Shown here one piece after another: positions 11,041 through 23,274 of a DNA stretch of 64,000 nucleotides (within the stretch, counting starts at the first letter, position 1; the number at the start of each line of letters is the position of its first letter). The DNA is from Diabrotica undecimpunctata (Eukaryota; Arthropoda; Insecta; Coleoptera; Chrysomelidae), in the NCBI RefSeq assembly GCF_040954645.1, contig NC_092807.1:26584309-26648308 (forward strand), given 5' to 3'. A program made the translations under genes and the position numbers. The notes under the pieces were generated by a model. It saw only the letters and a list, made by a program, of their open reading frames with translations. It made no database searches and was not told the DNA's origin.

Positions 11041-12644
11041 TCTTCTTCTTCAAGGCTATCATAGTTTTGTTGACTGGTTTTTCAACCACGAAATACGACA
11101 GCTTCTCGGTCTTCTTCTGTCAAATACTTTACTCTGTATAACGAATTGAAGAATGCGATATTTTTCTTCGTTTCGCATCACGTGGCCGAGGTACCCAAGC
11201 TTACGTTGTTTCACTAAATTAAGCACTTCTTTTTCTTTTGTCATGCGCTGTAGGACCTCAACGTTGGTACCATGATCCACATACGATTTTTAGTGTCCTC
11301 CTGTAGATCCACATCTCGAAGGCTTCAATCCGCTTTTCAGTAGCTTGAGTCAGTGTCCAGGTTTCAACTCGATATAGTAACACTGGAAGAATGTAGCACC
11401 TCACTATACGCATCTTAGTTCTCAAACTGAGATCACTGAGACTTAGACTGTTCCCGTCTTTGTTTATGAGGAAGTGTGTGTTTCTCCTCTTGTATTGACC
11501 AGTGGCGTCTCGAATCTTTCGCTGGATATTAATATGGTCGTATTTCACTTGGAGCTCTTCGATTAGTTTACATTTTTCTTGCACCCATGTCTCCTTGACT
11601 CTTCGTATTTTTTTTTTAATTGTTTGGTTGATTTCTTGGTATTTCTTCGCTTCCCTGTTTTTCATTAATCTCCTTTGGTCCATCATCAGTCATCCATTCT
11701 TTATTTTTCACTCTTGTTTATTTTCCCAGATGTTCTTTTTCCGCATTTAGCATGACGTCTTTGATATAACTCCATTTTTGTTCTTCATTCTGTTCTTGAT
11801 GTTTAGCGGTTTCTAGTTTTTCTCTTATTACATTTCTTACCTTCTGATGAACTACGGGGTCTTTAAGAGTGTCATAATCTAGGTTCTGATTAGGTTTACT
11901 TTTGATGAGTTTCTTTAGTTTGAGTTCTATCCGGCCCACTAATGGGTTGTGGTCCGATGAGACGTCTGCTCCTGAGAAGGTCTTCGCCGAAGTCAAGCTA
12001 TTCTTGAATCTTTTGTTAATAAGAATAAAGTCTATCTGGTTTCGGATTCCCTTTCGTTTTTTTCGCCTTAGCCGTATTGTCAGACGATGTCTTCTATTCT
12101 GCTTTTGCCAACTTTGGCATTGAAATCACTCATGATGATGGTAAGCTCGTTCTAGTGCTTTTTGTACAAGTGCATAGAACTTCTAGATATCCTCTTCTGG
12201 CTTTCCTGATGTTGGAGCATAAATAAGAATGATGTTCGTATTAAAGGGTCTGTTTTTGCAGCTTCATCAGAATGACTCTATGAGGGAGGGGTAGCACGCT
12301 GGTCACAGCTCCAGCGACCATTTTGCTCAGAATCACCACTACGCCATTCCACTGATGTAGTTTATCGTTTTCCGCATAATATACTATATGCTCATACACA
12401 CAGCACTGTGCCTAGCCTGGTCATCTCATCTCGCTGATTCCCATCACGTCGATATTTAGTCTTTTCTGCGCACTTTTTCTCTATTAGTGTTTAAATATTG
12501 GTAAGGATTTCGTGGGTTGACGACCTGGGAAGCCTTACATTTTCGTGTTCTTTTTTTCCTGCTGAAACTGATATGGATGGTATCCGTAGTCCATAATCAG
12601 TACCTTCTCCAAATTGGTTTACATTAACCATGATGAATGAACTG
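11041..12644 (-). mobile_element. LINE with the reverse transcriptase core deleted
   Basis: Minus-strand non-LTR element of the type often annotated in insects as craniofacial-development-protein-2-like. Its 3' end is a (GAA)n tail at about 11041. TAAAATGACTT at 11030-11040 and TAAAATGTCTT at 12645-12655 are a likely target duplication (10 of 11 match). The coding part starts near 12631 with an ATG. Clade is probably RTE-like, not proven. Confidence 0.68.
11059..12631 (-). pseudogene. LINE ORF2 remnant: endonuclease joined to RT C-terminus
   Basis: From 12631 down, endonuclease motifs are readable across several frames: YAPTSGKPEEDI-like at about 12215, a GDFNAKVG-like stretch near 12130 and GADVSSDHNPLVGRIELKLK at about 11970. 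The linker (KKYQEINQTIKKKIRRVKET) continues to about 11470, then switches straight to the post-palm segment (MRIVRCYILPVLLYRVETWT, IEAFEMWIYRRTLKI) and the terminal YLGHVMRNEEKYRI part. The fingers and palm, including any Y/F-A-D-D motif, are absent, which points to an internal deletion of several hundred codons. Stops and frameshifts also occur. Confidence 0.72.
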
Positions 12645-14429
12645 TAAAATGTCTTACAGCTATAATATTATGATACAAACTGAATAATTTGTAAATTCTA
12701 TAAAATATAATGAATGATAGTTTCTGCAAAATAAATGTTTTTATTTAAAATTTTATTTCTTGAAATAATATATCTTGAAGCAAGGAGCAGGGCATAATCC
12801 TATTCTGCAGTCAGGGCACCAGTACCGGAATTCTTTACGATTGCCTTTAGCATAACACAGTGTGCAACGTTTTCTTGCTTTTGTTTGGTTGTTGGTGGAA
12901 TAACATCGGGAAAATGTCGCTCTATTAGTCGGGAAGGTCTGTTTAATGTTGATCGACGGTTGGAAATATTCCTTTCACTGGCGTATTTTTTTATTATCAT
13001 TTCACCGACATCAATCTGTAAATTCAATCTCTTTTTTCTGCCTCCAAGTTTTTTATAAATTTGATAATAATTGAACGTGGTAATATCCGGAAAATGGCGA
13101 AAAATTTTCATGTAATATTTCTTTAACCTCTTCCTAGCAGATGAATAAAAGCTCAAACAGTTATCACTTAAATTTACTCCCCCCATATTCTTGTTATAAT
13201 CCACAACAGGTTTTTGCTTTTCTATCATATGCCCCCCTTGCTTGGCAAGCTTTGGATAACTTTCTCAGCACACCCATTTTTGTTGGCACATCCACTATTT
13301 CAGGCACAGAGAAAGATGACATGTTTTTGTATTTCTATTTTCTAATTATGACTTTACTTTTGCTTGGTCTCATGACTAATTTAACCCTTTTTAATTTAGC
13401 CTCACTTACTACTTTCGGATTATGCTTCCTGTTTTTTCTCAGTGTGCCTATTAAATGTGTATCTTTGTTCAGAAGTTAGTGTACTAAATTCACGCTAGTG
13501 TAATAATATATCTGTGCACAGAACGCGATCTGAATGTAAATGTGGTTTCATAAGCTGTAGCACCACTTTTGTATCAATTGGCTTTTCATTAGGTGTTTGC
13601 TCTTTTCCTGTATAAATTGTATGTGTAACCTGTCACTCCACACAACTTAAATAATTTTACACCGTATTTGCGTCGCTTCCCCGGTATATATTCACGAAAG
13701 CACAGTCGACCTCGAAAAGAAATTATTGTCTCATCTATACACACATTGTTGTCAGGAACATAATGCTGACTGAAACTTCTTGATTAGCAAATTTCGCAAG
13801 GGTAGGAATTTTTGAGCTTATAATCTGAGGCAATTTCGTTATTTGAGCAGTGCAAATTGGACAAAAGGAGCTCAAACCTTATCCTGGATATGTGTACAAA
13901 TTTTACAATTTCATTTTTGTACAGCATATTAGTGCTAAAATAATTTTTCAAAGTAAGTTTACGATTCAACCCCATCCAACATAGAAGACTTATGAAAACA
14001 AAAATTTCGGATTGATTTGTGTTTCTCCATTGTCCCAATAATGTTGTTTTTGTTAATGTTTCATTTGTAATTCCTAATATTATTTTCTGTTCAGCATATC
14101 TGTTGGTTTCCTCGGCAATAAGTCATAAGATTTCGTTGTCAATAAATAATTTATAAAAATGAATCGGATGATTTTCTTTCCTCTGTGCAAAAAAACTTTT
14201 AGAGAATCCTGAATTTTCCGTGAAAGTAAATGTCTTTCCTACAAAATTGTTAACAAAACTTAAAACTATAAAAGTAAATACTAATTTATATATTACCAGC
14301 ACAATTATTCCAAATGACATTAGGATTATTATTAGTATTATTTAAAAAATTATCACGTTCAGAAACGTTGTTGAGAGATTCTAGATCAGATTCGAATTCT
14401 AACCCTTGCCCATCACTGTTAATATCTTA

Positions 14430-16455
14430 ATTAGATGAGTATTTTATGCAAAATATACATATTTATCTAGAAAATATGCATGTAATAAAAAATATTTACA
14501 ATATTTTTGTATTTACAAAAATACTTACAATATAAATATTATTTTGAATTGTGGTAACAATAGATTATCAAATGATTATCAAAATTTTCTAATAAAAACT
14601 TATGGCTTCTATCTCAATACATATATTTATAAATAGAAAAACTTCTTTCGACATCAACTGATGTAACTGGCGCATTTTTCAATCAAATTTACTGTAATAG
14701 ATGGTTTTAAATTAAGTGATTCGGAAAATATCCCAGCTAGTACTTGAACCACTTCAGAAAGAACCTGGTAACCACTAATTTTTTCCATGTTTACTTTAAA
14801 TTTTTAAAAAATTTCCTTTCCAATAGTACCTTTAACGTTTTGACACAATGACTCAAATTCTTTTATTAAAACTGTACTCTAACAATGATGAGTTGGAGGA
14901 TTCTAATTGAGTTATTAAATTATAGTTTTATAAAATTATAGTTTTCTAGAGAAAACTATAATTTTATTCTATGAATGACAGTTGCTGTTGGAGGATGTTA
15001 TTTTGGAAGGCTTGCTTAGCTTCCAGTAAAGATTCGAAACTATCAGCCGTTAAAAGGTTAATTATTTTTTTAAATCAACAAAATGATCAGCATAGAAATT
15101 AGCTTGCTTCCAACCATGTTTCCCAACTTGTTAAAATGGGTTGCTGTGGCAGTGGAACAGCAGGAAGCATATCTCTGTAACATTGTATTCTTACAGGTGA
15201 TTTCAGGAATACCTTTTTGACGCTCGCTATTAAACTGTTAACTAGTGGAAATTTTTTTTTCTTACTTCCTCCGCAACTCTGTTTATTCCATGCGCTAAAC
15301 AAGTGACATGTATTAAGTTTAGATAAAATATTTTTAAATTTTGTTCTGCTTTCACCATATATGGTGCGGCATCAGATAAAATAAGCAATAATTTATGATT
15401 AGGCAGAGCAGCAGGAAGAAAAAATGTTGCTAATGCTTCTTATAGAAACCGTGATATTGTTAGAGCGTTGGTTTTTTCCACTTGCTTACAGGAAATTAAA
15501 TACGATTTTGGAAAGGTTTCTTCGCTAAGTACACTAATCAATAAGTGCGCAATGTATCTTCCTGATGGGTCAGTGGTCTCGTTCACACATATGTAAAAGT
15601 AATTATTACTTATTTATGTTGTGGATAACTGAGGAGTATAACAAATTAACATTATTTCTCTTTACAGTTCGTTCACTTGGAATGTTTTGTTTACAATATT
15701 TTTTAAAAAAAGAACTAAAGTTTTCATTAGATAATTTTGAAAGCGGTATATTAGAAGATACTAATGCACGACACAAGTCTTGGTTAAAAGTTTCTTGTTC
15801 GGTTAATTTTTTGAAACTTGACTGAAAGCACTTGAACACTGAAGGTTGATATTTTGCACCAGATGTGGTTTTTACTTTTTTAGCTAGTTGTTTCGCGGTT
15901 CTGACATGCTGATCTATTTGAAATTTTTTTTCAAATGAAATCTAAAAAACAATATAAATATTCTATAGTACTATATACTAAAAATGAACCGTTTTTGCAT
16001 AACAATTAAAATATTTAAATTAAATCATATAAAAATCGGTGTAGTAATCTTGAAAATGTCAAGAAATGACTGTGCAAGAAGGAAGAATCCCCAAATATTT
16101 TCAAGAGGCTCTTGGTCTTTTCTGTTTACATCACAAAAAAAATACTGTGAGCATAAATTAAAAGCACTTAATTAATTAAGTTCAATATATGATATGTTTT
16201 TGTTTTTAGCAAAATTAAAGCAAACTATGCTATTGTTAGAAAAAAATGTTAGCAACCTTTCAGTTGACTACTGAATGATTTGAATTTTAAATAGGTACCC
16301 TATTTTTTATCGCAAGGAGTTTAAATAATGCTCGAAAAAAGAAAAAATACATCGATTTTTTATAAAAATCGATGTATTCACTCACTTTTATAAAAATATG
16401 CAAAATTTTACATTTTTGCATTTTTTATGCATTATATGCAAAATATGATATTTGG
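14430..16455 (-). mobile_element. hAT transposon remnant inside piggyBac
   Basis: About 2 kb separating the two acidic N-terminal parts of the piggyBac gene. It carries hAT transposase sequence and AT-rich ends rich in TATGCAAAATAT-type words (about 14445-14530 and 16395-16445). The exact ends and the 8-bp duplication could not be fixed. Confidence 0.65.
14540..15947 (-). pseudogene. hAT-family transposase remnant
   Basis: Readable pieces in order: a basic N-terminal part (FEKKFQIDQHVRTAKQLAKK, about 15935-15880) after a T-rich AG acceptor; FNQDLCRALVSSNIPLSKLS (15780-15720); a SDAAPYMVKAEQNLKIFY stretch with CLAHGIN (about 15390-15290), the usual hAT region before its domain insertion; LPQQPILTSWETWLEAS (15150-15099); and at about 14660 the C-terminal dimerisation signature SVDVERSFS. 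Stops and frame changes interrupt it throughout. The motif order fits hAT elements common in beetles and aphids. Confidence 0.75.
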
Positions 16456-16565
16456 ATATTTGCCTAAGTCTAATCATCATCTTCACTTATAAAATCATAC
16501 TCCATTTCACTCAAATTCTCCGCTATTTTAAGTAGTTCAGCATCACTTAATTTTTTATTTGCCAT

Positions 16566-19343
16566 TTTACTAATTTTAGAAACGTAAACAAACAAGAGTA
16601 ATGTTGGACAAACTAATACAGTGAATCACGCCTGCAAGTCAGTAATATGGCATCTGTTGAATAAGTCTGAAACTACTTCGCCAGAATTTAGCCGTAAACT
16701 GTAGGAGCCTAGATGGGCATATAAAAGCATCAGAACTGTGTTCACAAACATACACACAGCTTGATGAAACATTACCACTTCATGTAACCAAAATTGGTAA
16801 ACGCAGTTTATGGTAAACATCAACTGTGTACCAGAAATGGTGCACGTAGTAGCCAAAGTGTTAAATTATAATTCCAAAAGATTATTTTTTATTACCCTTT
16901 ATTATATATTATATACCAATTAATAAGCTGTTTGCTTATTAAATTCTCTTAACCGTTACAAACATCTCTTATTAATATGTACTCTATGTAAATTACTAGA
17001 AAAAATTATTGAAAAATTTAATCTTCTAGATACTTTTTTTGTCTTTATATAGGGGTGGTCTGAAATCTTCAAAAGACGTCTCAATCCAAGACGCCGCCCA
17101 ACCGATTTAAGTGCAGAATTCATTATTCGTAGTCTCGGCCATCATTTCCGATGTAATTTAAAATGCCCTCTGGTGGCCAACTCTACGCCAAATATTCTAA
17201 AACAGCCCCTTCTCTTTCATTCAGAGTTACGGAAGCGGAAAAGCCGCTATAAGGCCGAGAAACACTTTCGAAGCACTACCTCCATTCATTTCATAGACTG
17301 GCAGTCAGGAAGCTCCCTATCCCGTTTCTCTGTTTGCCCCCTTTTCTTGTTCAAATAATTGGATTTTTTTGAGAGGAACCCCGTTCCAGATAGCGCGTGG
17401 AAGGTCTTCATCCTAGAACAACATCACATCCAGTGGGGCGTTTCCTGCTTTCTTACAGTCTGATTCGCACAGTCCGACCCACTTGTTTGCCTCTTATCAA
17501 AACGTATTTCCTACATCTTTAACTTACAACATCTTTTCCTCTTGCCTTTGCCATTGGTACAGCTTTTTTTCTTCCTCTTCTTTCTTCTTGTCACTGTACG
17601 GATACAGTTGTGTACACTAGTCCAACCTGCTTTATTTTCAATCATTCTCTCAATCATCTCTCTCACTGTCACAAAATTCACACATGTACCTACCACAATG
17701 TACTCGGAGTAGTATTTTCCATAGTCTGTCCCACCTTGACTTTACAGTACAGGTTCTTATGACCAACAGTGATGCCAAATTTTATCAAAAACAGGTTTTA
17801 AGCAAATATACTTTTTTCTACAGGACAACTCTAGATAACTTAGGAATTAATATTATTGACATTTTGTGGCTGTCAGGGGTTCTAAAACATTTTTTTTGGA
17901 AAATACCAAAATATGTAAATAAAATAAAAATAATTTCAAGCCTGTAGTGAGTCCACGAACAAAATGCATCCCTATGTGACGATACGAAATGTACGAATTT
18001 CTCGCAAATATCGATGACGCCAAGAAATAATTTCGGGTTTTTCTATCAACATTGACTTTCTATCCCGTTTTGTGTACACAAATCAATATTAAAAAACTTT
18101 AGAACAATATTAAAAAACTTTATAGTACAAAATACTTAATGCAGTATGTAAAACAGATGTGATCGGACGCAACATAAATCTATCTATAGTCTTAAATTTT
18201 GACTCGTGCAATGTGAAAAAATTTACTAAAACACTTTAAGTGTAATCATTATAGATTATAAAGACTAGTGCGCAATATAAGTGTTAATTTTAGGTAGGTA
18301 TATACTTAGTTTGTCAAATCACGGAACTTATCCACCATTTTCAATCGTTTCAATCCACTGCATTTTCTCCTTGGACTTGGGTCACGTACAGACCGTGATA
18401 TCCCCATACGAGATATCTTTATATAAGATTAAAACTTTAACAAATATTTCATTTTTATAACTACTGCCATTAATAAATTTTCAGCCAGAAAAAGATGAAA
18501 CATTTTGTCCAACCTACAGCAGAATAATGATATTATGAGTTATAGCTGCAGAAAATCTTAAAGTAAACAATCGAAAATTGCCAATTGCCTTCAAGTGCTA
18601 GAATTAGCCAATTACCGGTTATCAGAATTTTGCACAACAATAATTTTTTACCCCAACAATTAATTATAATTGCAAAAAATTTACACCAGAGAGATAAAAA
18701 ACTAGACTTGATATTTATCAATGACTAAGAAGAAATAATATTAACGATAAAACACTTCTGAATAAAATTCATTTTACTGACGGTGCAATTTTCAGCAGAC
18801 GCGTAGATCTTAATTGGGAAATAGTCACGTTTGACAGACCGATAACCCTCACGTAAATAAAAAAAATATTCCTAGTAGTAAATCCAAAAAACATTGCTGA
18901 CTATCAATAGAGAATTACATACTGTAACGACATAACTAGTGTAATTTTACAGAATGTTGGAAAAAATAAAAAATATATTAGGCTATGGCTGACATCACAA
19001 TGGGTGAGTATTTTAAAAACTCTTCCAAAAGTTTTTAATGTGTGTGTATTTCTCCCATAAGAAGTTGAAAATATTGTTTTTTTTAATTGTTTGAAGAATA
19101 AATAAGGAATTTTGGTTATAAACAGTCATTCTATGCGATTGGAAAAAAAATTGTTGTACGTGAATTTGTGAGGTAAGAATATCAAAGCATTAAGATATTT
19201 ACTATGAATGTTCATATCTTAAGATTATGTTATTGAATAAATAAAACATTAATTATTTTTTACTGTATTTCAATTCAGATGGTCGATAAATCCACGCTAT
19301 TTCGATTGCAGTAAGTAGTCTACATAGGTATTATATATGTATA
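16566..19343. other. No gene recognised; GC-richer patch at 17.05-17.7 kb
   Basis: 16566-16870 probably holds the 5' flank of the piggyBac element. About 17050-17700 is noticeably less AT-rich than its surroundings and has short frames on both strands, none recognised. At 18086-18127 a 21-bp word (AATATTAAAAAACTTTA...) is repeated twice in tandem. The rest is AT-rich DNA without features I can support. Confidence 0.45.
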
Positions 19344-19345
19344 TA

Positions 19346-19940
19346 TGTTACGAGCAATGTCCGAAATTGGACAATCCTAGCATTGTACGGAAAATCTTGT
19401 CCACTTCTAGCATTGTACCCCTTTACTGTACAATCTCCGAAATAGACATAATCGTCGGACTTTGTATAAAAGAATTGCTGTACAATGTTCGAATTTCAAT
19501 AAGTAGTCATTCGTCAAAGTTTGGGAGAATATGACAGATATGGATTCACAAACATCTTCCCTATATTAGAGTATAGTGATGTACCTATCTCTTGAAGCTT
19601 TATAATGTTTCACTCACATTATTACTCTATTGCAGAACAAATTCTTATTATTTATATTTTAGTTTGACACAGCCTTTTATCACATTGACGATTCGAAAAA
19701 GAAGAACTCTATAGATAAATAGAAAATATAAAAATATCAAATAATTAATAAGAAATGTTCGATTTTTAATTTGGTGTGTCGCTTGTCAATAATAATCAAG
19801 ACGAATCGATGAGCGTTTCAATAATAATTTTTAATTTTGATCATTTCGGACATTGTACGGTTTGGGAGTACAATGCTAGAAGTGGACAATAATTTGCGTA
19901 CAATGCTAGGATTGTCCAATTTCGGGCTTTGCTCGTAACA
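19346..19940. mobile_element. Foldback MITE with ~100-bp inverted arms
   Basis: The two ends are inverted copies: TGTTACGAGCAATGTCCGAA at 19346 matches the complement of 19921-19940, with few mismatches over roughly 100 bp. TA flanks both ends (19344-19345, 19941-19942), suggesting a Tc1/mariner-type MITE. The arms contain the word ACAATGCTAG twice each. No coding capacity. Confidence 0.82.
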
Positions 19941-20024
19941 TAGAGAAGAAACAAACAAAAAGGTTAACTTTATTATTTGATCAGTTAACGTATAATATAG
20001 TGTCCATCTAAAGGTTCTCTAGGG

Positions 20025-20298
20025 CAGCGTTTTTTAAACGGTGTACTGCGGAAGCCCATGGTTCCGTGGGGATCATCTAGGGATTTCGTGAAAGCTACGT
20101 GATTTTTTAATAACATTTAAAGAACTATATAACATGAAAAAAGTAATAAAAATTTAACGACATAATTAAATTACACTTACTATTCTGGATATTTTCATTC
20201 GGTGCAAACTCGATAATCTGGCGTCGCGAATTGTACGGCGCCATCACCATAATCATTTTTGGTATTTAAAGTAGCCGTTCTAGTGATATAATTACGGA
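20025..20298 (+). mobile_element. Possible hAT terminal region
   Basis: GCAGCGTTTTTTAAACGGTG followed by TGCGGAAGCCC...GGTTCCGTGGGG resembles the terminal sequence of ZBED5/SCAND3-type hAT elements. The same kind of transposase is coded at 22.5-25.0 kb, so this may be its left end, later hit by the LINE at 20312. Recognition is by memory of the family only. Confidence 0.3.
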
Positions 20299-20311
20299 AA
20301 ATCTTGGTATC

Positions 20312-21037
20312 CAATAATAGAAGAATATAACAAATGGGGTCTCGAACATTAAGGTCAACATTAAGAAAACTGAAACCATGTGTATTGGAGGGACAAAGCA
20401 GTCCATTTTATTAGACGATGGGGTAGAAATTAGACACTGTGATGAATATAAGTACCTGGGTATGAAGATAACTCAAGATGGAACACTCGATGCTGCTATA
20501 AAAGACAGAAACATACAGGGTTGAAAAGCCATATCCATGATGAATGGCATTCTATGGGACCAAACACTATCTAAAGCGAACAAACAACTCATATACAACA
20601 CCATACTTAAAAGTGTAATCACATATGGCAGTGAAGTTTGGCCAATGAAACAAAGAACAGAGAAACTGTTACTAGCAACAGAAATGGACTTCTAGAGAAG
20701 AGCAGCAGGCAACTTAAGAAGAGATCGGATACCAAATGAGAGAATACGAGAAATAATGGGAGTCAAGCATACAATAGTTGATGACATAAAAACAAAACAG
20801 TTAATATGGTACGGCCATGTACAGAGAATGCCAGATGACAGGATTCCGAAACAGATTTTGACGTGGACACCACAAGGACGAAGAAAAAGAGGAAAGCCGA
20901 GAAGAAGCTGGAGAGAGGGAACTGAAAAAGAACTAGAGGAAAGAGAAATCCCTCCAGGCCTCTGGTTAAATAGAGAAGAATGGCGGTTAGAAGTCGGAAG
21001 GCGTCGGAGAACGCTGTGAACCGATAGCAGTAGTAGT
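20312..21037 (+). mobile_element. 5'-truncated LINE with 13-bp TSD
   Basis: 726-bp insertion flanked by perfect direct repeats AAATCTTGGTATC (20299-20311 and 21038-21050). The 3' end has a short (TAG)n tail. Only the last part of the reverse transcriptase remains, so it is a typical dead-on-arrival LINE copy. Confidence 0.92.
20345..21019 (+). pseudogene. LINE reverse transcriptase C-terminal fragment
   Basis: Translation on the plus strand gives the connection and C-terminal region downstream of the palm: TMCIGGTKQS, YKYLGMKITQDGTLD, NTILKSVITYGSEVWPMK, then QLIWYGHVQRMPDDRIPKQI and a basic tail ending at a stop at 21017-21019. Stops appear at about 20522 and 20693. The palm motif lies upstream of the truncation point and is absent. 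Confidence 0.8.
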
Positions 21038-21050
21038 AAATCTTGGTATC

Positions 21051-22560
21051 GGATTCCCAGTCTGAATTCTTTATTATTAAACAATACACTTTATCATTAC
21101 TATGCGAGTTTTGGAGTATTTTACATATTAGTCACTTACCGGTGTGTGTCTTATAAATAAACTAATTGAAAGTTACCGATAGTGATTTTGTTTATTGATA
21201 AAGTTGATTGGTTCAGTCTAAAACCAAATTGTCTAAAAAACGTGCTTAAACCTAGAACTTGTAATTGTTTGTGTTTAATTGTTCACTGTCACTATATACA
21301 CTATAATATATTATACTAAGTAACCTTTTAAACCTTATTCGGTCTTAATGGGGAGTTCTCGTTCTTCTAAATAAAAATATGAAGAAATATTTTCTTTTTT
21401 AAAAGAAAATGGTTTTTTTACATATAGAAACTAACGCGCGAAAAACGAAGCAAAGATTACTTCTGTTGAGTAAAATAAGATCTTTTCAGAAAATTAAAAA
21501 ATATAAGAATGGCAAGCATTTTAGTGAGAATTTAAACAAAGGACCTTTTTAGATTATTAAAAGCGAAATTAAAACTAAAATATAGTATTTTAATCAAAGA
21601 TCCTAGGTTGCCCACTGGTGTACACGTTTACAAACATACTATACCATTTTTCAAAGTAAAAACGTTGCACGTCACAATTTATATAAAGTCACTTATATTT
21701 AAAATTTCCAGAACGTCAACCTTAGAGTTCAAATTTTCCTAACACAGCTAATAATACGAAACCAATACTGAACTGCTCGATCTTTCATATGCGTCAACAT
21801 GGTGTAATAATCAGAAAAATGTAATCATCATTATATTGGAAATTTTAGAAATATATTGATTAAATAACCAAAAACATTTGTTATTATTAATAATATAAAT
21901 TTTATGAAATAACCCTCTAAGTCTAATATTCCACAAATAATAATTTTAATTAAATATATTAGACAATTTTACGCAACTTATACAGGAATACTTCAAATTT
22001 TAATGACAGTTCAGCGTGTGGCAAAATTGTTTAAAGTGTTGCCACTTTTCTAGAGTAAGAATTTTGTTTATATTTTGATTTCTTACACAATTTGATCATA
22101 ATATATTATATATTAATAAATTGTATTTATAAATACATATTAAATTTAGATTAATAGCTTTAAAAACTAATTATTGTTATGTATTATGAGTGTGCTATGC
22201 CAAAACAACTAAATAGTCTGTAGAAAGCTGATAATCTTTTATATAAAATATATTACTTTGGACAAGAAATAATGGCGAAACGTTTTTATATTAATGCTCT
22301 AAAAGAGGTAAGTTTAAAATTTATAATATATAATTTTGTATTAAAATGTTTTCTTATATATTTTAGTGTGTTACAGTAGTCTTAAAACTAAGTGTATTTA
22401 CTGTTAATAAAATAGTTTGACAAATAGTTGACATTTTAAAAATTCCTCACTTACTAACTATTCTGATGTTTTGGCAACGCTGTGGGGTTCTGACGTCGTA
22501 AATCTTGAATGACGTGCAATCATTTTTATATGAAAAATTCTATACAAAAAGATTGATATC
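21051..22560. other. No gene recognised; possible short first exon
   Basis: AT-rich. A short ATG frame at 22272-22307 (MAKRFYINALKE) ends at a good splice donor (GTAAGT), about 250 bp upstream of the hAT transposase, and might be its first exon; nothing else supports this. Confidence 0.35.
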
Positions 22561-23274
22561 TGGAAATGGTAAAATGTGTGTTAGGTGAAAAATCGTCAGA
22601 AGAAATGTCTAAGATTCCATTTTCGAGTGACACGGTAGCTCAGCGCATTAGAGATTTATCAGCCAAGATTAAGAATAAACTTACTTTTCGCCTCAAATCA
22701 TGCAAATTTTCGTTACAAATGGATGAATCAACCGATGTAGCTAGACTATAATAATTGTAATCGTTAGATATCAGCACGAAAACGAATTATTGGAAGATCT
22801 TCTTTTATGTAAATTTCTACCAACACGTACTACTGGAGTCGAAATATTTGGTACTCTTTTCTTAAAGAGAATAAAATACTATGGGACAACTGTGTTGATA
22901 TCTGTATCAATGGAGCAAAGGCCATGACTGGCGTAATTATTGGGGCTGTACAGCTTATTAAAAATATAGCTAAAAACTGTTCTAGTAGCCATTGCATGAT
23001 CCATAGGCAGGCACATGCTGCTAAAAAATTATCCTCCAGTTATAAGAGTGCTGTTGATGAGGTCATAAAAATTATTAACTTCATAAAATTTCGGCTGCTA
23101 AATAATCGGTTATTTAATACACTCTGTGAGGAGATTGACGGTGTACACACATCTCTTCTTTTACACACTAAAGTCAGATGGTTATTTCAAAGAAAGATAC
23201 TAACCCGTTTTCTTGACTTAAGGGACGAGGTGCTCCCCTTTTTTAGAACACAATTTTGAAATGAAACGTCGATT

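Larger units (their letters stand above)
12753..16565 (-). pseudogene. piggyBac-like transposase, split by a hAT insertion
   Basis: A PGBD/piggyBac-type transposase (DDE_Tnp_1_7). The N-terminus is MANKKLSDAELLKIAENLSE at 16565-16470, ending in an acidic ISEDDD stretch. After the hAT remnant the acidic region continues (SDGQGLEFESDLESLNN, about 14400). Then come FTFTENSGFS and HPIHFYKLFIDNEIL (14123-14240), AEETNRYAEQ (about 14110), the core MGQWRNTNQSEIFVFISLLC (14038-13784), CIDETIISFRGRLCFREYIP with a catalytic Asp (about 13740-13650), VVDYNKNMGGVNLSD (about 13200), and the cysteine-rich tail CPDCRIGLCPAPC ending at a stop at 12753. Frameshifts occur at several places, so it is inactive. 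Confidence 0.85.
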
